The notes under the pieces are model-generated. The model was not told the DNA's origin and searched no databases. It was given only the letters and a program-made list of their open reading frames with translations. A program made the position numbers and the translations under genes. Below, piece by piece: positions 57,801-64,000 of a stretch of 64,000 bases of DNA. The stretch lies in NCBI RefSeq assembly GCF_000745895.1, contig NZ_JQKE01000008.1:19308-83307 (forward strand). Direction: 5' to 3'. Source of the stretch: Stenoxybacter acetivorans DSM 19021. Lineage in GTDB: Bacteria > Pseudomonadota > Gammaproteobacteria > Burkholderiales > Neisseriaceae. The stretch's first letter is position 1; every line of letters begins with the position of its first letter.

Positions 57801-58017
57801 ACAAACCAATGCGGCTTATGTCTGAACGGCAGAAAAATGCGGCAATCTGTTTTGCAACGGCAATCAATCCATAAATAGATTGCCAATTTGTTTTCAGCAA
57901 CACGAGATGGCAGTATTTACCGTTTCAGGCTGCCTGAAAAACACCAAACCCGCTTTTTCATTGCCGCAAAAACTGCGATAATCTTTTCATTCACTTTATT
58001 TGGTGAATAATTATGCG

Positions 58018-58062
58018 AAAACAATTGGCAAAATTTTCATTTTTTGCCAATTGTTTTTCTTG
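58018..58062 (+). terminator. strong hairpin in the leader of the GDT1-type gene (possible attenuator)
   Basis: AAAACAATTGGCAAAA (58018-58033) and its perfect complement (58042-58057) form a 16-base stem with an 8-base loop, ending in TTTTTCTTG. The stem ends 41 bases before the next ATG. It could terminate the upstream aminotransferase, 218 bases away, or act as an attenuator. A smaller hairpin (ATTCAC/GTGAAT, about 57989-58007) lies just upstream. Confidence 0.65.
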
Positions 58063-58098
58063 TCTTCAATTTTTTTACTGCGAAATATTATTTTTTTT

Positions 58099-58656
58099 AT
58101 GTCTGCTTTTTTTTCGTCTGTTTTGGCGGTGGCTTTGTCTGAAATCGGAGATAAAACCCAGCTGCTGACACTGTTTTTGGCAGCAAGATTTACACAAAAA
58201 TACGCCATTATGGCGGGGATAACCGTTGCTACTTTGCTTAATCACGCAATATCGGCAGAGCTCGGCGTGTGGCTGACACAGTCTTTATCGCCTGCCGTGA
58301 TTGCCTACATCGTGGGCGGCAGTTTTATTGCGGTGGGTTTATGGCTGCTCAAACCGGATAAAGACGAGGAAACCGACACACGTTATCTTCGATTTGGTGC
58401 TTTTTTTGCCACGCTTATCTTGTTTTTTTCGGCAGAAATCGGCGATAAAACCCAGCTGGCAACAATATTATTGGCGGCGCGTTACCACGATGTATTCAGT
58501 GTGGTTATCGGTAGCACTTTAGGGTTGCTTATCGCTAATATTCCAGTGATTTTCTTTGGCGCATGGCTCACTCAAAAATTGCCTTTGCCTTTGATTCGGC
58601 TTTGTGCATGTGCCGTATTTTGTGTGCTGGGTGTAATCACTTTGTGGGCGGCTTGA
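58099..58656 (+). CDS. UPF0016/GDT1-family cation exporter (probable Mn2+ or Ca2+)
   Basis: This 185-residue inner-membrane protein has six helices in two inverted halves. The family motif E-x-G-D-K-T occurs twice (SEIGDKTQ at 14-21 and AEIGDKTQ at 112-119) and forms the cation site. Characterised homologs, MneA of Vibrio and human TMEM165, move Mn2+ and Ca2+. The start ATG 58099 gives the normal N-terminus; the upstream open frame crosses the leader hairpin and is not coding. An AT-rich leader with a strong hairpin precedes it. Confidence 0.86.
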   Translation: MSAFFSSVLAVALSEIGDKTQLLTLFLAARFTQKYAIMAGITVATLLNHAISAELGVWLTQSLSPAVIAYIVGGSFIAVGLWLLKPDKDEETDTRYLRFGAFFATLILFFSAEIGDKTQLATILLAARYHDVFSVVIGSTLGLLIANIPVIFFGAWLTQKLPLPLIRLCACAVFCVLGVITLWAA

Positions 58657-58724
58657 TTAATGTGTTCGAGGCTCTTTCGATTATTCGTAAAGAACCTCGC
58701 CCGTTTCACATCAAAATGATTCAA

Positions 58725-59963
58725 TCAATCGTTGTTTGATAAATATCGTTGTTCGTCAGACAATAATTGTTCAATACTTTCACGCTGCCGAATCAATCGG
58801 TGCTGCGAACCGTTTACCAATACTTCAGCAGCACGGCAACGGGTGTTGTAGTTGCTTGCCATGCCAGCAGCATAAGCACCCGCACTGCGAATCAGCAATA
58901 AATCCCCCGCTTCTGCCGCCAAAACCCGATCTTTACCCAAAAAATCACTGCTTTCGCAAATCGGACCAACCACATCGGCTGTTATCGGCGCAATATTTTT
59001 ATGCACCACTGGCTCAATAACATGGTACGCATCATAAAGTGCGGGGCGCATTAAGTCGTTCATGGCGGCATCAACAATGATGAAATTTTTCTCTTCACCA
59101 TGTTTAATATACTCAATGCGAGTAAGCAATACGCCCGCATCACCCACCAAGCTGCGCCCGGGTTCTAAAATCAATTTTAAACGGCGGTCTGCCAGCCGCT
59201 GCGCCACTTCTGCGGCATAACGGTGCAAATCGGGAACGGTTTCATTGTGATAAACAATGCCCACACCGCCGCCCAAATCAATGTGCTGCAAAACAATACC
59301 AGCCTCCGCCAGTTTATCCGCCAACAACAATAAGCGATCTAATGCTTCGATAAACGGTGATAAATCAGTTAATTGCGAACCAATATGACAATCAATGCCA
59401 ACTATTTGCAAATACGGCAATGAATTGGCGTGTTGATATGCAACCTCTGCATCGGCATAGGCAATGCCGAATTTATTGGCTTTTAATCCGGTGGAAATAT
59501 AAGGGTGCGTTTTGGCATCGACATCGGGGTTGATTCGCAGAGAAATCGGTGCCGATTTACCCAACCGTTCGGCAACCGCATTGATGCGGTCTAATTCAGG
59601 TAAAGACTCAACGTTAAAACACAAAACGCCCGCATTCAATGCCCGTTCAATCTCGGCTTCGGTTTTGCCCACACCCGAAAAAATAGTTTTCCCCGCATCG
59701 CCGCCTGCCACCAATACCCGCGCCAATTCACCGCCGGAAACAATATCAAAACCGCAGCCCAGCTGAGCAAAATGACGCAAAACAGACAAATTGCCGTTGG
59801 CTTTCACGGCGTAACACAACAAAGGATTTAACACGGCAAAAGCATCAGCGTATTTTCGCTGCGCATGTGCGAGTTCAGTTTGGCTGTAAACGTACAACGG
59901 TGTACCGTAGATTTGAGCCAAATCAACAAAAGAAACATCTTCGCAGAAAAAAATATCACTCAT
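58725..59963 (-). CDS. lysA: diaminopimelate decarboxylase LysA
   Basis: This 412-residue fold-III PLP enzyme makes L-lysine and CO2 from meso-DAP. It shows Lys54 in CYAVKANGN, GCGFDIVSGGEL, HIGSQLTDL, GGGVGI, the EPGRSLVGDAG phosphate region and the second-subunit CESSDFLGKDR. It starts within the 3' end of lptM (8-base overlap), so the two are co-translated. Its substrate is the same metabolite added by MurE. Confidence 0.95.
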   Translation of the reverse strand: MSDIFFCEDVSFVDLAQIYGTPLYVYSQTELAHAQRKYADAFAVLNPLLCYAVKANGNLSVLRHFAQLGCGFDIVSGGELARVLVAGGDAGKTIFSGVGKTEAEIERALNAGVLCFNVESLPELDRINAVAERLGKSAPISLRINPDVDAKTHPYISTGLKANKFGIAYADAEVAYQHANSLPYLQIVGIDCHIGSQLTDLSPFIEALDRLLLLADKLAEAGIVLQHIDLGGGVGIVYHNETVPDLHRYAAEVAQRLADRRLKLILEPGRSLVGDAGVLLTRIEYIKHGEEKNFIIVDAAMNDLMRPALYDAYHVIEPVVHKNIAPITADVVGPICESSDFLGKDRVLAAEAGDLLLIRSAGAYAAGMASNYNTRCRAAEVLVNGSQHRLIRQRESIEQLLSDEQRYLSNND

Positions 59964-60135
59964 ATTCAGGTTTGTTTGGGATTGATTTGTCGTTGATCGG
60001 TTCAAGACCGATTCCGGTTTGCCAGACACCGAAATGGGCATTGTCTTTTTCTTTGGGTAAGTACAAGTCGCCTTTATAACCGCATGCGGACAAGCACAAG
60101 ATATAAATACTCAATAAAAACCACAGCCGCCGCAT
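59956..60135 (-). CDS. lptM: small outer-membrane lipoprotein LptM (YifL)
   Basis: This is a 59-residue lipoprotein with signal MRRLWFLLSIYILCLSAC (Cys18) and the conserved GYKGDLYLP directly after the lipidated Cys. LptM stabilises oxidative maturation of LptD for LPS transport in E. coli. Two adjacent ATGs are possible; GGAG lies 6 bases before the second (60135), which I chose. It precedes lysA with an overlap, a common neighbourhood in proteobacteria. Confidence 0.88.
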   Translation of the reverse strand: MRRLWFLLSIYILCLSACGYKGDLYLPKEKDNAHFGVWQTGIGLEPINDKSIPNKPEYE

Positions 60136-60701
60136 CATATGCTCCGCATCAAAACAACGCATTAAAAAGGTTTGGCACTATAGCCGAATGCCGTGCAAAA
60201 AAACAAGATACCTGCCTTAAAAATCAACCACAAATATTGAAATATTACCAAAACACAGCGGCTGGCTTTCACAATGACGGAAATATCTTTTCTCTTTGCC
60301 ATATTTGCTGTAAGCGGCATCATCATCAAAATTTAATTCTGCTTTTCAATACAATAGCCATACTGCAATAGACGCAGTACCATTTGATTATGTACTTTTA
60401 CTGGATTACCTAAAATAATAAACAACAGTATTAAGCAAATTGTTATTATCATGCAGAAAAGCAGATTAATGACAGATTTGTCATGACGATGCCGCTGTTT
60501 GTTTTGTGACTAAAAGTGCAATCTAAGCCACTGTTACACGGCAAACATCCTGCGCAGCCGTTGACTGAAAAACAGCAAATGACCGCATTCATGCTCATAA
60601 ACATGGGCGTATAATGGTTCGCTTTTTTGGTTCTTCGGAAACCCAAAAAATATTTTTGTATTATTAACCTGTTTTTGCACTCTGATGCTAAGGATAATGT
60701 A
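60136..60701 (+). other. 566-base region between lptM and the copper chaperone gene
   Basis: This AT-rich non-coding stretch contains frames on both strands without coding features. Near the right end it carries a TATAAT box at 60610-60615 and a hairpin with a TTCG loop (about 60622-60651). No DUS, repeat family or RNA gene was recognised. Confidence 0.4.
60610..60651 (+). promoter_or_regulatory. -10 box followed by a TTCG-loop hairpin (copper chaperone leader)
   Basis: GCGTATAATGG supplies a consensus -10 (60610-60615). The -35 is weak (ATTCAT). Just downstream TTTTTTGGTTC-TTCG-GAAACCC-AAAAAA folds into a stem with one bulge and a stable tetraloop at the predicted 5' end of the transcript. 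It may protect the mRNA or modulate early termination. Confidence 0.4.
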
Positions 60702-61193
60702 ATGAATCTTTTGATGAAAAACCTGAAAAAATGCTTATTTATTGCCGCTTTATGCGGCAGCTCGGCTGCATGGGCAGAAGGCGTTGAAGCCGATAACGCT
60801 TGGGTACGGTTCACTGTTCCCGGTATGAACATGAGCGGTGCGTTTATGAATTTGCACAATACCGGCAGCACAGATGATGCCTTAATCGCCGCCCAATCAC
60901 CGATTGCCGGTAAAGTGGAACTGCATGACCACATTGATGACAACGGTGTGATGCGTATGCGCGCAGTTGAAAACATTGCCCTGCCGGCAGGCAAAACGGT
61001 TCAGTTAAAACCCGGCAGCAAGCATGTTATGTTTTTCGGTTTAACACAAACCTTAGAACCCGGCAGCAGCATTCCTTTAACTTTGCAATTTAAACACGCC
61101 AAACCACTGACATTAAGTGTTCCCGTGATGAAGAATCAAACAAGCACCAATCATGCCGACAAGCAGGAAGCACATCAGCAACTCAGCCATTAA
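60702..61193 (+). CDS. periplasmic copper chaperone PCu(A)C
   Basis: This is a 163-residue exported cupredoxin-like protein with a Sec signal (1-25, cleavage AWA|E). The copper motif H-x10-M-x21-H-x-M is exact: His75, Met86, His108, Met110. Such proteins deliver Cu(I) to the CuA or CuB site of cytochrome oxidases with Sco. TAAGGA lies seven bases before the ATG. No sco or cox gene is adjacent. Confidence 0.93.
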   Translation: MNLLMKNLKKCLFIAALCGSSAAWAEGVEADNAWVRFTVPGMNMSGAFMNLHNTGSTDDALIAAQSPIAGKVELHDHIDDNGVMRMRAVENIALPAGKTVQLKPGSKHVMFFGLTQTLEPGSSIPLTLQFKHAKPLTLSVPVMKNQTSTNHADKQEAHQQLSH

Positions 61194-61346
61194 TCTAAAA
61201 TTTTAATGTTCGGCTATTGCCACTGCTTTGAATAACGCGTAATCTGGCATCGCCGTTGCGTTCCGACATTAAAGATTAAGTCGGTGTGTTTTCGGCAATA
61301 ACCTCGCTGATAACTCTGTTTCTTTACAGTTTTGAAAGGACGAAGC

Positions 61347-61676
61347 ATGGCAAAATTTGAACTCAGGAAAACCGATTCCGGACACTTCAATTTCAGTTTG
61401 AAAAATAAAGACGGCAAAACCTTGCTGAAAAGCGAGCAATACAACAGCAAATTGGCTGCGCTCAACGGTATTGATTCTGTACGCACCAATGCGGTGGAAG
61501 ACAAACACTTCGCTTTGGAAACATCGCACGCCGGTCAGCCCTATTTCAATGTAAAAGCCGGCAATGGTCAAATCGTCGGCACCAGCGTGATGTATGCTTC
61601 CGTTGCCGACCGTGATGCCGCAATCGCTGAAACCAAAGCAACGGTAAAAAGTGCCGGCGTAGTGGAAGACGTTTAG
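61347..61676 (+). CDS. YegP family protein (two DUF1508 repeats)
   Basis: This 109-residue cytoplasmic protein has two tandem DUF1508/UPF0339 units: FELRKTDSGHFNFSLKNKDGKTLLKSEQYNSK, and FALETSHAGQPYFNVKAGNGQIVGTSVMYAS with AIAETKATVKSAG. The function is unknown. AAAGGA lies before the ATG at 61347. It is monocistronic with a strong terminator downstream. Confidence 0.9.
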   Translation: MAKFELRKTDSGHFNFSLKNKDGKTLLKSEQYNSKLAALNGIDSVRTNAVEDKHFALETSHAGQPYFNVKAGNGQIVGTSVMYASVADRDAAIAETKATVKSAGVVEDV

Positions 61677-61739
61677 TTTAATGATTTTGAAGTCAAGTTT
61701 CAGGCAACCAAAATTCTTGCCGACTTGATGTACCGCATA

Positions 61740-61786
61740 CACCTCAAAAATAGGCTATTTCTCCTGTTTTTGAGGTGTGTTTTTTT
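61740..61786 (+). terminator. intrinsic terminator after the YegP gene
   Basis: CACCTCAAAAA (61740-61750) pairs with TTTTTGAGGTG (61767-61777) and is followed by TGTTTTTTT. The loop is 16 bases. On the other strand it could also help end kup transcripts. Confidence 0.88.
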
Positions 61787-61944
61787 ATGGTTTGTCTGCC
61801 AATAAAAACAATGACCGCCGCCGCACAACAATTCACTGTTTACGATTAAGTACACTCAAATAAACAAGATGATTACCGCGCTGTTTTCAACTGCTATTTA
61901 ACAATACGTCCAATACATTTATATTTCAGGCTGCCTCACACTGT

Positions 61945-63822
61945 CTATAACAATACCTGCGCACCCAATTCCACCACACGATTACTGGGAATACGGTAAT
62001 AATCAGTGGGCGGCGTGCTGTTTTTATAAAGCCATTTGAATAAACCCGTACGCAACCTGCCCATATGCGAATGCGGGGTTTTGTCCAAAACAGAAATGCT
62101 GTCGCGCGACAAGAAAAACGATGTGTCTGCAATTTCCAAATCAATGCCTTGTTTACTTGCTGCCGCCAGAATATGGCTGATATTGGGTGTTTCTTGAAAA
62201 CCGTAGCTGGCAATTATTCGAGTAAATCTTGAATCCAATTGCTTAATTGCCAGCCGCTCCCTATCCGGCACATAGGGCGTATCTTTGGTTTGGACTGTCA
62301 GCAACACATTGTATTCATGCAATACTTTATTGTGTTTTAAATTATGTAGCAACGCCCGCGGCGCACTGAACAAACTGCTCACCATATACACGGCATTCCC
62401 GCCGACTGTTTGCGGCGGATAGGCTCGCAAATTTGCTAAAAATTCGTCCAGCGGACAATCTTGGCGGCGTTGTTCAACAGCCATCAAATGCCGCCCGTAC
62501 CGCCAAGTGGTAAATAAAAACACCACGAAAACGGCAACCAACATCGGAAACCAGCCGCCATGCGTGAGCTTGAGCAAATTCGCACCAAAAAAAACCAAAT
62601 CAAAACATAAAAATACAGCGGTTAATCCCAAAGCCAGCCATTTCGGCCAACCCCAGTTTTTAATCATCACCACACAAAACAGCAGCGAAGTAATCACCAT
62701 TGTGCCGGTAACGGCAATGCCGTAAGCGGCAGCCAAATGCTCAGAATTGTGAAACAATAAAATCACCAATATCACTGCCGCAAACAACAGCCAATTCACC
62801 GTCGGCATATAAATTTGCCCCATTTCATCGGCACTGGTATGCACAATACTCATGCGCGGAGAGAAACCAAGCTGAATGGCTTGGCGTGTTAAAGAATACG
62901 CACCCGCAATCACCGCTTGGCTGGCAATTACCGTCGCTGCCGTTGCCAGCACAATCAGCGGCAATAAACCCCATTTCGGCACACTCATAAAAAACGGATT
63001 CACAATCGCCGCAGGGTGATGCAGCAGCAACGCCCCTTGCCCGATGTAATTCAAGCCCAAAGCAGGCAGCACCAAACCCAGCCATGCCAATTGAATCGGT
63101 CTGCGCCCGAAATGCCCCATGTCCGCATACAAGGCTTCCGCACCCGTTACCGCCAACACCACCGCACCCAAACCGGCAAAACCACCCCAGCCGTGTTCCA
63201 GTGCAAACGAGATACCATAAAATGGATTGACTGCCAGCAATACCCGAGGATATTGCATTATTTGATAGACACCAATCCATGCCAATACAGCGAACCACAC
63301 CAGCATAATCGGACCAAACAACGCACCGATTTTTTGTGTTCCGTGTTTTTGAATCATAAACAGCACAAACAAAATACTCAGCGCAATCGGCATAACCCAA
63401 TTTTTGAAATCAGGGTGCAGCACAGTTAAGCCTTCAGCAGCAGACAATACCGAAATTGCAGGCGTAATCATCGCATCGCCGTAGAACAACGCTGCACCGC
63501 ACAAACCCATCATCATCACCAACCATGCCGATTTGCCGTGCAAATACTGAATTGCCTGCTGCATCAAAATCACGACGCCGCCTTCACCCTTGTTGTCGGC
63601 ACGCAGAATAAACAACACATATTTCAAGGTAACAATCAGCAGCAAAGACCAAATAATCAATGACACAAAGCCAAACACATTGGCTTCACTGGGTAACAAC
63701 CCGGCGGCAGAAAAGCTTTCTTTCAAAGCATACAACGGACTTGTACCAATATCGCCGTAAACAATGCCCAATGCCGCCAGCGTAACAGCGAAAACAGCCG
63801 GATTGCGGTTTTGCTTATTCAT
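61945..63822 (-). CDS. kup: low-affinity potassium transporter Kup
   Basis: This is a 625-residue K+/H+ symporter with about twelve helices (1-460) and a cytoplasmic C-terminal domain. Family marks are GIVYGDIGTSPLYALKESF (19-37), DNKGEGGVVILMQQA, GDAMITPAISVLSAAEGL and TGAEALYADMGHFG. The ATG at 63822 gives the standard start; the longer frame begins at TTG. Upstream lies a TATAAT box overlapped by a perfect palindrome. It is monocistronic. Confidence 0.95.
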   Translation of the reverse strand: MNKQNRNPAVFAVTLAALGIVYGDIGTSPLYALKESFSAAGLLPSEANVFGFVSLIIWSLLLIVTLKYVLFILRADNKGEGGVVILMQQAIQYLHGKSAWLVMMMGLCGAALFYGDAMITPAISVLSAAEGLTVLHPDFKNWVMPIALSILFVLFMIQKHGTQKIGALFGPIMLVWFAVLAWIGVYQIMQYPRVLLAVNPFYGISFALEHGWGGFAGLGAVVLAVTGAEALYADMGHFGRRPIQLAWLGLVLPALGLNYIGQGALLLHHPAAIVNPFFMSVPKWGLLPLIVLATAATVIASQAVIAGAYSLTRQAIQLGFSPRMSIVHTSADEMGQIYMPTVNWLLFAAVILVILLFHNSEHLAAAYGIAVTGTMVITSLLFCVVMIKNWGWPKWLALGLTAVFLCFDLVFFGANLLKLTHGGWFPMLVAVFVVFLFTTWRYGRHLMAVEQRRQDCPLDEFLANLRAYPPQTVGGNAVYMVSSLFSAPRALLHNLKHNKVLHEYNVLLTVQTKDTPYVPDRERLAIKQLDSRFTRIIASYGFQETPNISHILAAASKQGIDLEIADTSFFLSRDSISVLDKTPHSHMGRLRTGLFKWLYKNSTPPTDYYRIPSNRVVELGAQVLL

Positions 63823-63850
63823 ATATTCAACTTTAAATCTAAAATAGAGT

Positions 63851-63869
63851 AATACCAATAGGTATTATA
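63851..63869 (-). promoter_or_regulatory. palindrome overlapping the kup -10 box
   Basis: AATACC-AATA-GGTATT (63851-63866) is a perfect 6-base dyad. On the minus strand the -10 box TATAAT (63869-63864) runs into it, so a bound repressor would cover the promoter. The -35 is not clear. The leader to kup is about 35 bases. Confidence 0.45.
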
Positions 63870-63931
63870 ACAATGCTTTATTATCTTCGCTCTCACTACA
63901 TACCTTTGGGCAGGGCAATCGCATGAAAGAT

Positions 63932-64000
63932 TTAACACACTTTCAGTAGTTGCTCACGGTAATTATCAGAGGTAGCCGCCAGTAATCGCTGTACTTTAAT
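63932..64000 (-). CDS. C-terminal fragment of an unidentified gene (partial)
   Basis: The minus strand ends with IKVQRLLAATSDNYREQLLKVC-stop, an amphipathic helix with normal codon use that continues past the window edge. It is too short to name. It lies upstream of kup in the same direction, with about 110 bases between. Confidence 0.35.
   Translation of the reverse strand: MKVQRLLAATSDNYREQLLKVC

Noticed and set aside
24466..57938. Recurring 12-base repeats considered as CRISPR repeats
   Set aside because: The copies are dispersed, in both orientations and without regular spacers; they are DNA uptake sequences.
57801..58098. yybP-ykoY manganese riboswitch upstream of the GDT1 gene
   Set aside because: The conserved riboswitch core could not be recognised; only the terminator-like hairpin is visible.

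Overview
The window looks like chromosome of a Neisseriaceae bacterium. I counted 23 exact copies of the 12-mer AGGCTGCCTGAA on either strand. This is the DNA uptake sequence (DUS) dialect described for Simonsiella and relatives. Gene content agrees: a Slam-type surface lipoprotein, MraZ/dcw genes, PrmB, DolP, DUF2788 and an assimilatory cys cluster. Moderate GC would fit Alysiella, Simonsiella or Kingella-like lineages, but the sequence alone does not fix the genus. I found no rRNA, tRNA, CRISPR array, prophage or complete insertion sequence. Nearly all genes are intact.

Layout. 1-1500: two tandem paralogous surface lipoprotein genes (one cut by the window edge), with an 11-copy heptanucleotide repeat upstream of their promoter. 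1498-4860: yejA, a short MITE carrying an IS5-type transposase start, and a lipoprotein alpha/beta hydrolase. 5128-8707: prmB, dolP, diaA and yraN, with rsmI divergent. 8726-10954: a flavin halogenase-like protein lacking two hallmark residues, then trpF. 11122-15410: trxA, yejF-yejE-yejB and a DUF2788 gene. 15715-18945: rho, hfq, der. 18998-24292: part of the division/cell wall cluster (mraZ-rsmH-ftsL-ftsI-murE), with a decameric MraZ box array upstream. 24634-30341: rph, then a three-subunit formate dehydrogenase with Cys in place of Sec.

30731-46657 is a sulfur block. It holds a sulfate-binding lipoprotein, the ssuECBDA genes for sulfonate uptake and desulfonation, cysH-D-N-J-I for sulfate activation and reduction, and divergent cysG for the siroheme that CysI needs. 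An intact but catalytically altered IS1016-like transposase lies between sbp and ssu. 46826-64000: an unknown lipoprotein, a TPR/glycosyltransferase-like protein beside a Roadblock-like protein, recC, a TerC-CBS membrane protein, a low-GC orphan ORF, a nitrilase-fold amidase, a class V aminotransferase, a GDT1-type cation exporter behind a strong leader hairpin, lptM-lysA, a PCu(A)C copper chaperone, a YegP protein and kup.

I see no single large unknown system. The best leads are the repeat-controlled lipoprotein pair, the halogenase-like protein with lost active-site residues, the possibly domesticated transposase, terminator hairpins built from one DUS plus a G-U compensated copy, the possible attenuator before the GDT1 gene, and a palindrome over the kup promoter.
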